Both the position numbers and the translations under genes were made by a program. A DNA stretch of 64,000 nt from Phorcus lineatus (lineage: Eukaryota > Mollusca > Gastropoda > Trochida > Trochidae). The stretch is taken from contig OV121097.1 of the NCBI GenBank assembly GCA_921293015.1, forward strand, positions 28,369,429 to 28,433,428, given 5' to 3'. This document shows positions 11,003-23,866 of the stretch, in pieces. The notes below the pieces were generated by a model that searched no databases, had not been told where the DNA came from, and saw only the letters and a list, made by a program, of their open reading frames with translations. The first letter of the stretch is position 1. Each line of letters opens with the position of its first letter.

Positions 11003-13446
11003 CCCTTAAGATGCGGGTCCCGGAATATTCCGGGATGAAATTAGCTTTGCCCGCAAGTCCCCTTAGCGGTATGCGAGTAGCACACTCTATTTTTCTCACG
11101 CTAACTAATTATGACCGCGGGTCTCGGTAGCGGGGCCCGGAAATTTATTGCCTAGCAGTAGTCTCAGTTCAAAGCTTGTATTTTCGTTCCGGCTGTCGCT
11201 AAGCAACCGTGTTTTGTTTCGTTGGTGTTCTAAATAATGCGCGAACATGCTCCGAAAGTTATGAGAGTATTGATAATGTTTATCGTACCGAAAACAAACG
11301 TTAAAATCACTCAATTTTTCCCCACTCCCCGCCGCACGTGCTAATAGCCTGTGGGCACTTTCTACCCTCTCGCACGAGCTTACCGACCCACGCATGCTAT
11401 CGTTTACTGAGACGCGTGCATTTTGACCCTATGCACGCCTTCCTATCGCACGCCCTATGCTCTGAACCCTTGGGCGTATTACAATACCGATTGGATCTTT
11501 TGAAAGAGCAGAAAATTGTCTTCAATTCAATATAAAATACATAACTACGCCACCTGAAATGAAGATACAGCATGTGCCGCAAAAAAGGTGATTTTTACTT
11601 ATTTTTAGTTTTACACCATTTTGTCACACCAATCTTCACATGATGTGGTCAACTTATTTTGACAATTTTTATATTATAAGATAGAGAGAAAGATTGTCTT
11701 TCATTCCATGTAAAATTTGTACATGCGCAAAAATAAATAAAGACACAGCAAGCGCCGCACAAAAAGCTAATTTCTCTATTCAAATCATGTAAACTGAACG
11801 GCGATTTTGACATGTGCCTTTATTTCGTTTATATCTTCTCAACAGCTAGGCGTATTTTGAAATTGATTACCTCGTGATAAAGAGGAAATAATTGTCTTCG
11901 ATTTGATGTAAAAAAGTTATATGCAGTATATAAAATAAAGATACAGCAAGTGCCGCAAAATTGCGACTTTTCTTTATTCTTTGTGTTTTTACCATTTTCT
12001 CGCACTTTATATCACATAAAGTTCTCGGGACATTTTGAAATTTCATATATCAAAATATAGAGAAAAGGATGATCTTTATTTCCATATAAAATTTGTATGT
12101 AAACGAAAATCAGTAAAGACCCGACGAGCATTGCGCAAACAGGCAATTTCTCTATTCATATCTTGTTAACCGAGAAGCGATTTTTTCAACTGCTTTTTAC
12201 ACTTCCTATCCATTTAACGGCAGAGCGCATTATCAACATTTTCATATCACAATAAAGAGAAAAGGATCGTCTTCAATTCTATGTAAAATTTGCAAATTAC
12301 AATGAAACAATAAAGGAGCGGTAAGTGATGTCGCAATTATCAAAATCTGTTTTCAAATACCTGAGGGTACAATCTTTGCAAACTATATATATTCCAAACC
12401 AAGCGGTACATATTTATCATTTTCATATCAACGTAAAGAGGAAATAAATACCTTCATTTGCATGTGTAATTTGCCCATATTTGCATCAAAATAAAACGTG
12501 TGGAAATTATGCGACAAATGTCGCGGTAAGGCGATTATCAAAGACTTTATTCACTAGCTATACCCACGTTACGTTGGTAATAACTTATAATTACAGTGCA
12601 AAAGATTGTTATGATTTATTTTTTCGTAAAGAAGAATAAATTGCCTTCAATTCCATATATAATTTGCATGTATACAAAGCGAATAACTTGAATTATAAAA
12701 TTGGAAATAAAGACAATTTCTGTTAAGTGTGAGTGTATTTTTCAGCGGGGATACCCCGCCTGCACGCGCTGAGCGCGTGCGTTTGCCCGGGGCTACTAGC
12801 TTAGTAATATTACTGTGGGGGTCAGAACGTTATCGGGATTTATCACTACCCTGCTTTCGTTATTTATATCTTTCGTTTAGGATGGCGTATCGTAATAAAA
12901 TTTATCGTGAAATATAGAGCAAGAAATTAGCTTCAATTCCGTACATAATTTGCATGTGTGCACTCAGTGATTAAATGATTTTATAATGTTTGAAATGAAG
13001 ACAATTTTTAAAATTTAGTAAAATTCGTTCCAGACATATTATAAAAATAATTTTTATATCGATGTGAAAAGGAACAATTCATCTTTAGTTTCGTTTTGAT
13101 TTCGCGCATGCGCTCTTGGAATTTATTGAGTTATGGCGCCCGAATTGAAAACAAGTTTACTTCGGTTGTAGAAACCGTTCCAGGGGTGATAGAAATTTCA
13201 TTCAAAGTGTCAAGTAAGTATCATCCATTTATAACACGGGATTCGCCGACTAGCTTTGTATAAAACGACGATAACGTCCGTATTCCGCCATGTAAACACG
13301 CCATATGTTGTTAAAACGGTCGCATCTGGCGGCGCTGGAAAATTCGGCCACAGGGGCTAATTGCGTTATTACCGTAGCGAGGCGAGTGCTGGAAAATTCA
13401 GCCACGGGGGCAAAACTGGTCAAAATAATATTCAGCAACGGAAGGG
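11003..13446. mobile_element. piggyBac-like non-autonomous DNA transposon, 2.44 kb
   Basis: The element is bounded by TTAA at 10999-11002 and 13447-13450, starts CCCTT and ends AAGGG. TTAA target duplication with CCCT(T)-starting ends is the hallmark of the piggyBac superfamily. Beyond the first five bases the ends resemble each other only loosely: CCCTTAAGATGC and, reading inward from the right end, CCCTTCCGTTGC, with GAATATT further in on both sides. A perfect 18-bp palindrome TCCCGGAATATTCCGGGA lies at 11018-11035. Near the right end GCTGGAAAATTCGGCCAC and GCTGGAAAATTCAGCCAC form a subterminal direct repeat about 60 bp apart. Base composition is more GC-rich at the ends than in the flanks. 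No transposase frame is recognisable; the interior is a degenerate array. Confidence 0.75.
11500..13100. repeat. Degenerate ~190-bp internal array of the TTAA element
   Basis: A recurring block consists of a GAGAAA/GAGGAAA word, then AATTGTCTTCAATTCCATGT-like sequence, TAAAATTTG, AATAAAGACACAGCAAGTGCCGC-like sequence, and a GGCGATTTT-TCTTTATTC word. Blocks start near 11505, 11690, 11885, 12060, 12255, 12435, 12630, 12910 and 13065. Spacing is mostly 175-195 bp. One interval is lengthened by a GC-rich hairpin at about 12743-12800, which includes GCACGCGCTGAGCGCGTGC. Copies are heavily diverged, so the array is older than the element ends suggest, or was captured already decayed. Confidence 0.7.
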
Positions 13447-13450
13447 TTAA

Positions 13451-14242
13451 AGTACAAACTACTTAACAGAATAAAAAAACATTTTATCTTTCATTGAAGG
13501 TTCTGAGATGTTAAATGATCATAAATGTATTAATCATATTTAATATTAATGAAACAGGCAGCTAGGAAACTGTACCTGATGATTACTTTTGACCAGGTAA
13601 AAAATTTTTAGGACTTGGAGCCATGAAAGTATGGACTCTCCGAACTTTTTCTTTCTGAAATCCCTCACAAAACCCAACGTGAATACAACATATCTCAAAA
13701 CACCATGAGAACAAAATGTAGAGTACTACCAAATGCTCTGAACAAATACACTTCATAAGTGCCACAGTAAATGGGGCATTATTTATCGAGTGTGAAATAT
13801 GGCATTTATTCCACTAAGAAATATGGCTGTATCACCCTATGTCTATTGGGACTCTTGGAACAACAATACCAGGAACCGGAGTGGAATGGTCAGTTCCTAT
13901 AGGACTGCCTGTCATTTGTTTAACATTTGTTTAACATTGGAGCCAAACATACCTGATGGATGGACAGTGTACTTTTAAGGGTTGACCGCTCAGATAGATG
14001 TTTTCCATATGTTTCAGTGTAAATATTATCTTTTGACTGTTTTATGTGTTTATTCAGTAAAATTGGTTTATCACTTTGTATTTTCTCTAATTGATTTCAA
14101 TTTGAGTTTTTGCAATGGACTTGTTATAGTTTAAATAATGTATTCCAGGTTTTATTTTCTAGATCAAATATTACTGTCTAAAAAAAATTCTTGGAGAAGC
14201 ATTTACAAGTTATCTAGATGAAGAGGAAGATTTTTATAGACT
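13451..14242. other. Non-coding stretch, nothing recognised
   Basis: A short direct repeat (GTTTAACATTTGTTTAACATT) lies near 13918-13938. No gene or element is recognised. Confidence 0.5.
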
Positions 14243-14617
14243 TTCAACTTCTTTATTTCAAGAGTGCCAAGTTCAGGTGTAGATACTAACAGTGTTATCA
14301 AGCAACAAACGATGGATATTACTTTTCTCTTCACAGCATATGTACATCATCTGACTTAAATATTATCAATAACTTTGTAATTTGCCTCGACCATGTATAT
14401 TCTGCGCCTGTTAACAATGCTTGTTTAAAAAAACACACCTTGAAATGGTAACTCAAAAGTAAAACTGTACCATTTTGTGCTATGGGTCTTATGTCCTTTA
14501 TACAAATAAAAACCTTCTTCTTCTTCTTCTTCTTCTTATCAAGCAACTGATTAAAATGTAATCAGGATTTGCTTGATAACTGTGTTAGCATCTACATCCT
14601 AAGATAAAGAAGTTGAC
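14243..14617. mobile_element. 375-bp foldback element with CAACTTCTTTAT ends
   Basis: Left arm (14243-14308) and right arm (about 14550-14617) are inverted copies. Both carry CAACTTCTTTAT at the outside, then TGTAGATACTAACA-GTTATCAAGCAA inward, in opposite orientation. The right arm contains a nested hairpin, TATCAAGCAA-CTGATTA / TAATCAG-TTGCTTGATA-like. The interior holds a (TTC)n run at about 14517-14536. No coding capacity is visible. The arm sequence matches the solo copy at 6376. Confidence 0.85.
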
Positions 14618-15039
14618 AATCCACTTAACTCTTCCTCATTCATTTGTCTACGTTGATGTTCAAATAAAATTGTTGCTCGTGCTGAACCTATAGACTGCAG
14701 TGCATGATTATGAAAACTGTCCAATATAAAAATAACTTGCTTAGAATGTTGATTGAAGGATACAAATAGTTGAATGACCTAAATGCATTATACAGGTGTG
14801 TTTTTTCACCTGAGCATGACTCCCTTAATTGACGCTGTGTTGCCAGGTATACCTGCCCTCAACACAGACAATACTGTTTAACACGTCGCACATTACTTCA
14901 TGAGGGGAACAATAAGAAAAGTTTAAAGACACCATGAGACTTCAAATGTGTTTCTCACTTATTTGTTCAGCGGGTCTACTGTTTAAGGTGTGAATGAGTC
15001 GGTGACTAATTGTGGTGCTTCTTTTGTCTAGCGGACTCA
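14618..15039. other. Non-coding stretch, nothing recognised
   Basis: A mildly GC-richer interval with no repeat or exon that I can support. Confidence 0.4.
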
Positions 15040-15110
15040 AACCCAGACTGCAGTGTTTGGGTAGCGTGGTGAGCCAACAGACACTGTTACCCTTGGTGTA
15101 GGTTATTGAC
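15035..15110 (-). mobile_element. Possible tRNA-like SINE head (remnant)
   Basis: The minus strand has a B-box-like GGGTTTGAGTCC about 35 nt downstream of an A-box-like TGGCTCACCACGC. This is the spacing of a pol III internal promoter. The GTCTGGGTT context resembles the SINE at 55688-55823. No body shared with other copies is recognised, so it may be a decayed SINE head or coincidence. Confidence 0.35.
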
Positions 15111-16701
15111 ACTTTATAAAGCGTTTCCTGCTGACCTGTAGACTCCTGAAGCCAGATTTGATTGAATCATTAACTAAAACAAATATACATAGCATTATAG
15201 GAACAGATGCAGAACTTTAAATATACACTGCACACCTGCTGTGGGGACTATTCATGTCAAGGTAAAGGATTGTTGAATTATCTCAAACATGCCAACATGA
15301 CTGGCAACTGCAACCTTGTCAATTTGAAAAGATTTCAAATTAAATTTTTGAAAATAGGTGATGGTATAATGATGTGATATATACAGTAATCATTTGAATA
15401 TATGTTGAATTTTTGTGGTGAATTTTTCTCAACAATTTGGAATTCTTCTGGAAATGCACTTTTGTTGCAGAGTTAATTAGTATCAGACACCTCTGATTGG
15501 GGAATTTACAACTTGTCACTGTATGGTTAAAGATAGCATTAGTATAAACTTCATCATTTATTAAAGATCATTTTAAACATTTTTTCATATAACCATTTAG
15601 CTACCACGAAAAAAAATGATAGTGAGAAGGATGTTGTACTACCTTAGGTTACCTTATCACTAAATATATGATACTTCTCAGCTCACCCAGTAATGTTTCA
15701 CAAAAGCATTGCTGCATTGTTTTAACTTGCTCATTTAAGCAGAAATGTTGTTGTTAATGGGCAGTTTACAACTATGAAATGATGGGCAACGGTTTCACTT
15801 TTGGGACATTGTTGCCATGAAACAGAGCTATTGCAGCACTGTAGCATTTTGTAAGGGAGTTGAATATGGAGACCAAACCCACACATCAAAAGATTTCATA
15901 GATTTCTACAATCGGTTTTCTGTGATTGAAATTGATTGTAGCTATACTATTGAACATGCTTAAATAGATGGAGTTAGATGTTTTAATCACTGAGGTTTGA
16001 AAGTTTGAACAATATGTTGACATATAACAAGAAAAATATCCTACAAATGAGTTCATAAGCATCTAAAACGCATCCATTGTAACTATACATGCACTTGATA
16101 TTATGAATCTACTTTTCTCTTTCATATAAACAATCTTCTTTTAACATAAAATTACATAGATGAGTTTTAGTAAGTTAAAGGATTTTACAGATCATTCCAA
16201 ATATTGTGTAATTTTGACTCATAACTGAAAAAGATTAATCATCTCTTTAATATTTTTAAAAAGATTTAATCATATTTCCAAATTCATTGTCACCAAAGAA
16301 AAAGTAATCTGTTTAAAGCTTTTTTAAAAATTCTGACAGTGCAGACACATTAAGACTGTCGAGCAGACTGCTGACAATTTAAGATCCTATCAGTTGTGAA
16401 TCTTAAAATTTTTATAAATCAGTTTTGAATTTGAAGACTGGCAACAAAAGGTTTCCCTTTTCTCATAAGATTTCCTCAACAGACTAAATCAATCATTGCA
16501 TTGTGGTATTTTCATCAAATTCATCAATTTGGCTTTTTTTTCATTTTCATAATGTCTTTGCAAGTTAAAAGACTTCAGAAAATGAGAAATGAGAAAACTT
16601 ATAACTCCTGTCAATGAATCAGACATATTTTGTTATAAGAATTATTTTATTTTGAAAAAGATCTTCAATTCTTTACAAAGAATATTTCTATTTAACTTTT
16701 T
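15111..16701. other. AT-rich non-coding stretch
   Basis: Long homopolymer-rich AT sequence with no recognisable gene, RNA or mobile element. Confidence 0.5.
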
Positions 16702-16838
16702 AGTTATAAATGAATTAATTTTACCAGACAATGTCATTTTTTCCCTCATGATATTCCCCCAACAATTTTGTCAAAAGCTTTTTTGTTTTTTTATCAGTTA
16801 TAAATGAATTAATCTTACTAAACAATGTAATTTTTTTT
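16702..16838. repeat. 94-bp tandem duplication
   Basis: AGTTATAAATGAATTAAT recurs at 16702 and 16796, followed in both by a TTACNA-ACAATGT-ATTTTTT sequence. Two copies are present, the second partial. It lies in AT-rich sequence and is non-coding. Confidence 0.8.
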
Positions 16839-17059
16839 TTTAGAATGTTTTTTTTAGACTATCTAGGTGTGCTCTTTATCATGCTAAATTTCGACTCAGA
16901 AATTATTTTTTAATACATTTTCATTCAAAGTTTTTTTAATTCAATTTCAAATGTTGTATTTTGCTTTGAATTTCACATTCCAAATGGTATTTTAGATAAT
17001 ATGAATGTCAGTATTTTGATTACTTCCAGTTTCTGATTCCATTCTAAAGGTTAAAGGTC

Positions 17060-17311
17060 ATAATTCACATAAATTCAAAATTGAAATAAATTGATATATA
17101 AGGAAAGATCTCTGGTCATTTTGCTTTGAGACTAATCAACATCTATACTTGATAATCATTTCTTGGACAAGCTGTGGCATTTATTCAGGAAATTCTAATT
17201 TACATAAAAGTCAAAATATAAATGAATTGATTCAAAAGAGGTTAGTTTGCTTTGAGACCAATCAGTAGCTAGGCTTCATATCATTTTGAGAACAATGTTT
17301 GACATTTATTC
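17060..17311. repeat. ~123-bp degenerate tandem duplication
   Basis: The two units share, in order, TT-ACATAAA-TCAAAAT, AAAT-AATTGAT, TTTTGCTTTGAGAC-AATCA and GACATTTATTCAG-like words. The second unit begins near 17188. Divergence is substantial. Confidence 0.75.
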
Positions 17312-18824
17312 AGTTTAAGGATCTTGAAGACAGATGAGACTATTAATCCATCGTGCAGACTGGCAGAAAGACTATATAAGTCACAAACCACTGAAGTAGC
17401 TCTTCAGGCTAAAGGTTATACATCACACATGGTGAATGGTCAATCACCACGGTTACTGTCCCATGACGCGGTCAGTGTCAAAGTGTCCAGCATGGCATGG
17501 TCACTCTTATTAGGCTATAATTGCCTGGCATCGGTCAAACATCCCTCTCAAGTTATCCTCAGTGGTCAAGCGTGGCCTCTATACATCAAAGTCACAGTGT
17601 GACATGAGCATGGTTGATCGAGCTCCCTACAGGGTTGCTCTCTATATCAGCAACATTGACACACAAAGTAGGAAGTTTGAACTCTTACTTTTATCATATA
17701 TAGCTTTATCTGTGTCAGTGAAGTCTTTAATAGATGTAATAATGGACATAAATTATGTAATATATTAGATATAACTAGAGATTTGATAGATGAAATATGA
17801 TTTTATATATCACAAGTTAAAAGTTAGTTGTGAATTTATGGTAAAGTTTTCTTTTCATATCTATATTTGTATTTATCAATTTACAAGCATTTTCATGACT
17901 TTATTATTTTGTTTTCTTAATTTCTTTATGTGTAACATAGTTCATGTCCAGTTTATGACAATTGAAGAAATTCTGGGGAAAATAAAAACAAATGAAATAT
18001 GGTTTTGACACAGAATAAACTTAATAAAGATTGTGAATTCAATGAAAAGACTTAAAGCATATAACATTTTACATTTTTGAATTGAAAGAATAATTAATGA
18101 ATGATTAAACACGCATCAAATTATCATTTAAATTTAAAAATTAACTTATCTGTCTTGTGTATTTAAAAGGGGGGATATGAAAGATTTGCATTAGGTATAT
18201 ACTCAAATTAATCAAAATACATATGATATGTATATGTGGTCTTAAATCTTACTATACATTTTTTCCTTCTTATTAAAAGGTATTTGATCACGCCTGCAAT
18301 TAAGTTAACTATTGTCTTTGTGTAAATTATGGTTACAATAACTGGTAATAATTTAAGTTTATAATAGTTTTTGTGTAAGTAAGCAGTTTAAGCAAGGGAA
18401 TGAATAAGTCTATGTATTTTAGAAATTATTTTAAAGGTGCAGTAGCTGTTTTTTTTAATATTTCATTTTTCAAAATCTTCCCCAATAATCATTATTTTAT
18501 GCCAATTGTATTACTTTCATTTTTTAAAAACATTTTCTTACCCACCCGATCATCCATAGTTATAGAGGAAATAATCTAGCATCAAGCAAAAAACATTGGC
18601 GGCCATTTTCACCTCTTGATCATTGAAAGTAGGGAAATGAATTTGCATTACTCGTACTTAACTGATCATGTTACATTGGTTTTTAACTGTTTTATCAAAA
18701 GACGTCTTTGTTTACTTAAAAAAACAATGCTACTTGCCCTTTTAAAATTTTTAAATCTTGGGGAAATTCTGTAAAGTCCAAGCAAATATTTATTTCTTAA
18801 CGTAATACTGAAATTTCTCAATAT
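17312..18824. other. AT-rich non-coding stretch, nothing recognised
   Basis: A frame at 17324-17602 lacks codon-usage, splice or domain support. Otherwise AT-rich sequence without repeats. Confidence 0.5.
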
Positions 18825-18957
18825 GTCCTCGTTACTTACAAAAAGTAAATGTTATTTTCAAGTCAAACAGAAAATTTCAAAAATGGCTAAGATATGTTCT
18901 CCACTGACTTACAAAAAATGAATATTACTTTCAAGTCCAACAGGAAATTTTCAAAAC
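18825..18957. repeat. ~74-bp tandem duplication
   Basis: CTTACAAAAAGTAAATGTTA-type and CTTACAAAAAATGAATATTA-type units begin about 74 bp apart. Both continue into TTTCAAGTC-AACAG-AAATTT-CAAAA. Two moderately diverged copies. Confidence 0.85.
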
Positions 18958-21900
18958 CAGCATTAATGTTACAAAGTTAAACAAGCATAAACTCTTTAAT
19001 AATTTCCAAATGGATTAACAAAATAACTTCAAAAGATCAGAGATCATAAGAAATCAAACAAAACCTAAATGTTACAAAGGTGAATGATTTCTGAAAGGAT
19101 TAACAAATTTTCTCCAAATTTGTTTAAAGATCAAGGTAAGCCAAGTGAGTTTCTTTATTGTGCCAACAAAGGGGGAAAAGCCTTTATACTGCCAGATAAA
19201 AGATCCCCCTGCTGAGGTAAGATGCATTAAATTGGCAAAACAGGTATTTTTATGATAAAGTTTGTCGTCAATATTCAAGTATTTGCAGAGTAAATTGAGC
19301 AGGAGTATTCCCAACAGGAGATTAATGGCTTAAAACTTGCAAACACTGCATCAACATTTTCCGCTAAGAATACGGTCTGTATAAAAAATGTATTAAACTC
19401 ATGACACGGAGCACATCACTGAGGAGTACACGGCGTCTGAAAATACACCGACTCATGAAATAGTACATCAAAGAAGACTTAAGTCGTAAAAAATATCACT
19501 TTTGTAGAACATTAGCGCCAATCTACAGGAGAGTGAAAAAAATACTTTTGAAGATATTATGGTTGCATAACAATATATTCATAAGCATCATAAAAACTCT
19601 CTAAATGCCTTTTCTTAAAGTTATTTAAAAAACACCATGATTCTTACTTTGTGAGAGTTTAAAATGGTTAAAAAACACTTGAAAATTTGCAAAGTCTATT
19701 TTATGAATGCCGCATCTATAAACAATACAGACTATTTTTTATGAATGTGTAACTTCTTTATTTGGAATACAAAATATAGAACAAATAAGTTGTATATCAA
19801 TAAAAAAAAATAATAGTCTTCAGTCTTCAACACCCCAAATTCTAGGATGCCAATAAAGAAAGCTCCATTTATTATTAAAAACCACAATCCAGATGTCCCA
19901 AGCTTTTATGCTTTTATCAACAACAAGGATCATTCTCTACCGTAATATTGTACAATTTTCAATTTTTACTTCCTGAAATACAAAAAAATTATGTATATCA
20001 TTAAATATTGTATCTAGAAAATCTAGCAATTTTTTGTACCTTCAAAGTCAATTTTTGGATAACATTTACATACATATAAAAAAAATTGTAAGGAATGCCA
20101 ATAGACATCAAAGCACTTCCTGCTGTGTAAAATTATAGTTACTTTTTTGTGGTTGCACATTCTCTATTTACCTCATGTATATAGAGGTTCTTTGTGTGAC
20201 ACCAATGATTTGTATTGCATGGGTGGTTTGTTCATGATTCAATCTTTATACAAATTCAAACTCACTTCACAGGAGATTCTTGTCTTTTCAGCTCTCTTAA
20301 ACAAGAATTTTGTCAATTTATTGGCTGATTTACCAGCAAGATCTCGAGATCCAACAATAGGGGTATCATGCCTGAACCTTGTCGAACACCACTGTGGGTA
20401 TATGAACATTATATGGGACATTTACTCTGTCCATAATATACCTCATACATGCAGGGTATTACACAGGGCTCATCTTCCCTGAATGGGATTGCTTCACAAC
20501 TCATTGAAGACCTTTCAAGTTAAACATTGTATGTATTATCGTTATTATGAAAAAGCCATTGATAGGTATTTGTTATAGGAGTCATTTGGTGTGAACTCAT
20601 TGGTAATCTTGCAGTATAAAAACATTGTATCATTTTGAGAATTATGGAGACTAGGTTGACATAACGTATTAACACTTAGGTTGGTTATTGTTAACTGCAA
20701 ACTGTAACAAATGTGAATAGTGCATGTCATTTATGCAATGGGGAATGTAACATTGTTATCTATGGACATTTATGATAAATTTTGTTCTTACATATGTATT
20801 GATATTTATTGGGATATATGTAATGTACATATAATAATAGTACTAATACTCCTTAATAAGTGTATTACATTCTAAAATATTTGAATGATAGAAAACAATG
20901 GGTTTCTTTTAGGAAAATGATTTCCTTTTTTTTATCATTTTGACATTCCAAAAGTTTAACGTCAGTGACAAATATACATAATTTTTTGTGTTTTTTAATG
21001 AGAAATATTATTTAAAAATAAAAATTAATTTATTTTGGTTAATGTATTTTAACATAAAGACAATTCTACAAAAAAATTTGATTTTGACATACAAAGGTTT
21101 TGGATTTCAAAATAAAAACTTTGTCAATTATGAAATATTCAAATTAAGTCATCTTAGTATTGACATCTCATTGTTGAACAAAAAAACATTTTTAATGTTT
21201 ACGAGAATATTTTCAATTTTGTTGAAAATTCTCTGATAATAATCTTTCGGAGATGGCAGACATGTAGCGTGTTTTCAAAGAAAAAGGTTTGTAAGATGGA
21301 AGATAGGCTAAATAATGAGTATTGAATTGTCAGCAAAAGACATTTCTCCTTTGAAGCTTGCACAAATCAAATGCATGTTGTAGTCAAGTGGTGAGAAAAT
21401 TTCAGAACAAACTCTAAATCTTCACATAAAGGAAAATGTCCTGCCAACATTGAGAAGTTGAAAGAGAAATAATGCAAGAGGGGTTCTTTGACTTGTTATG
21501 CAAGAAAATACTATCTTGAACATGAACAGTAGGATTGCAGGTCTTTGGGCCAATGGATATTATTAATTTAAGGTTTATTTTAACATCCAACCTCCAATAG
21601 AGGCCAAAGGGAATCTTTAAAGTTCTAGAAAGCTAGTGAACAAGTTTTTTTTAATGATTTTGGACCATAATCATAGTTTTTGTGACCATTGTAACCCAGA
21701 AAGATCAGAACAGTACCTTTGCAAACTCATTTGATGGCACTGTAGCAAATTTTCATAGGCAAATGATGGGATCTCACCATTTAAACCAAAAGAGAGGTAC
21801 AGACCTTTACTTAGAGGTTTAATTTAAAGTTACTCATGATTTTTAATGTGGCTTAATTAAGATTAAAAAAACTACTGATCTGAGTGAAGTTGAAATCGCC

Positions 21901-22637
21901 TCCATAATCCTGCATCTTTATCTCTAAAATGCCAAAAATTTTGATATTTCTTGTTTTCAATGATAATCGGAAAACAGCTCCATAAATGTTAAAAGTTTAA
22001 AATTTTGTGTTCAATTAACATGTACATTGGTTAAATGACTTGTTTAAGTCTGTCAATCTTTGTGTCTGCTTTAAATAAGTTTCTAAAAGTACATTTGTGT
22101 CATTGGCACGTGCTACTGTCTGGTTTTTGATAACAAATCACGACTTAAAGCCATTCATTGTCACTACACTGAACTGATAATCATTAGGATTCTGATTTCC
22201 TGAAACAACCAATACCTCTCGATAAAATAACACTATTTATTAAGTTTGACATACTTGACTCCAACAACATACTCTGTGCCTCTTTGAGGGCACATTTCTT
22301 AGACAAATTCAGAGATCTCTCAAAAAAATGAAAACAAATGTTACAGAGATAATCACTGCATGTCAATCAATAAAAGAAGTCCTATAAAGAACCTACCAGG
22401 TTTAGATAAGCTTAGCAAATTCTTACCTCAGATGATTCAAAGATGTTCACACTTAAATGGTCGAATGAAGTTTTCTCACATCTTATCCTATGCCTAAAGA
22501 TGATTGAGTTACTCTGAAGGAAATATCGATTGAATCAACAAATATTTTATTTGGAAAATTTGAGGTGAGTTGGGGTTTATGGCAACTTTCAAGAATATTG
22601 AACTTATATCTTTTAAAATATCCCATTTTATCCCTAG
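18958..22637. other. Long AT-rich non-coding stretch
   Basis: No gene is recognised. The 111-codon open frame at 20147-20482 has no domain, signal peptide or neighbour support, and is treated as chance. An isolated AACTTCTTTATTTGG at about 19751 could be a fragment of the CAACTTCTTTAT family. Confidence 0.5.
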
Positions 22638-22887
22638 TATTATTGCAAGTAGAAAGCCTGCAACACAATTGTGGTTATTTATGCATTGAGGTGAAACCTC
22701 CAACCATCAACTGGAGCTAACAAACCATGGGTGTTACTGCACTGAAATTTAGTGTAGCATTGCGACCAAACATTATTGCTTGTGGAACAGTACTCTACTG
22801 CAGACAAAGTTGCCAAGCTCCTGGTGGGATTCGAAACCTGGACCTCTTGATCCAAAGCCGAACATGCTAACTACTGTGCCCCCAGGA
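22638..22887 (-). mobile_element. tRNA-derived SINE copy B (family 1)
   Basis: The minus strand starts GGGGGCACAGTAGTTAGCATG, which includes the A-box-like TAGTTAGCATG. It continues through GGATCAAGAGGTCC to a B-box GGTTTCGAATCCC, a good pol III promoter and tRNA-like head with one inserted T in the B box. The body then matches copies at 2757-2945 and 31901-32150: CAATGCTACACT-AATTTCAGTG, CCCATGGTTTGTTAGCTCCAG, AATGCATAAATAACCACAAT. It ends in GCAATA without a poly(A) tail. No clear target-site duplication is seen. Confidence 0.85.
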
Positions 22888-23866
22888 AAATTTGAACAAG
22901 TAAGAATAAAACAACATGATACAGGTTTAGTTATTTGATCGATTTAGCCAATCTTATCTGATAGGCTCCTCTGTAATATGATGGAACCTGAGGAAAAGGT
23001 TTGAAAAGTGAACAAACTACTTTAAAATAGTTTTATACATGTGATTGGTCTGCAATCAATCTGTGATCTTGGCATGTGATTTCCCTACCTTTGGATGATT
23101 TTTATTTGAATAAATCCTAATGTTTATATCACCTTTTCCCTCAAGCAGTGACTTGCCTATCTAGGTATATGAGAATAATAGATATTGATTTTGTGATATT
23201 ATCAAAGATACATTGAACTTGTTTTCAGTAATCTTTTCCAAGATTTAAAGTTGTCATTTAATGAGATTTATAAAACAGGTAAATGTTGTTTTTTAGATTG
23301 CAGATTGCATTTTACCTATAATATAAGCTGTTCCATAAAAGTAGGTTAATGCCATCAATGTTTCCAATATCCCTTGAACCAATATAGCAAACCTTTTATT
23401 CTTCTCTCAATATCTTGAGATTTAGATTTCAAAAGTAGGTAAATCCTTTCTTTCAAGCTCTAAGTTCATGATTTAGCATGTGGATAGAATAAATGAGAGT
23501 CTTAGGCTGCCTGACAGAGCAATTAGTTTCTTGTTCAGTTCAAAGCCATTTCCATGTCATGTATGTAAATCCTGCTATATTGGTAGTCTGTTTTAACCCC
23601 TTGAGGACCTGAAATACATGCATGGTACTGAAGACAAATATTCAAGCCTTAAGGAGTTAAGCTTGTCTTTTTCGGAAATACATGTAGGATTGGCTAACGG
23701 CCTAGATTTTTTTCAGAGGTGCGACTCTATTGGCATAATCAGTGAAAATGGTCATAGGAAATAGATAAATTTTATGTAAATATTTATTCACTAATGAAGA
23801 AACATGAAAATCATAACAATTTTATTTTTAAATGTGACATTTCATGTTGCTAACACAATAAATACA
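22888..23866. other. Non-coding stretch, nothing recognised
   Basis: Ordinary AT-rich sequence between two SINEs. Confidence 0.5.

Noticed and set aside
11105-11582. Frames inside the TTAA element as transposase remnants
   Set aside because: No piggyBac DDE motif or Cys-rich C-terminus is seen; the frames are short and on both strands.
17324-17602. 92-codon frame as an exon
   Set aside because: There is no acceptor or donor pair and no domain.
20147-20482. 111-codon + strand open frame
   Set aside because: It has no signal peptide, domain or splice context. An overlapping minus-strand frame is open too, and many frames of similar length are expected by chance in 64 kb.
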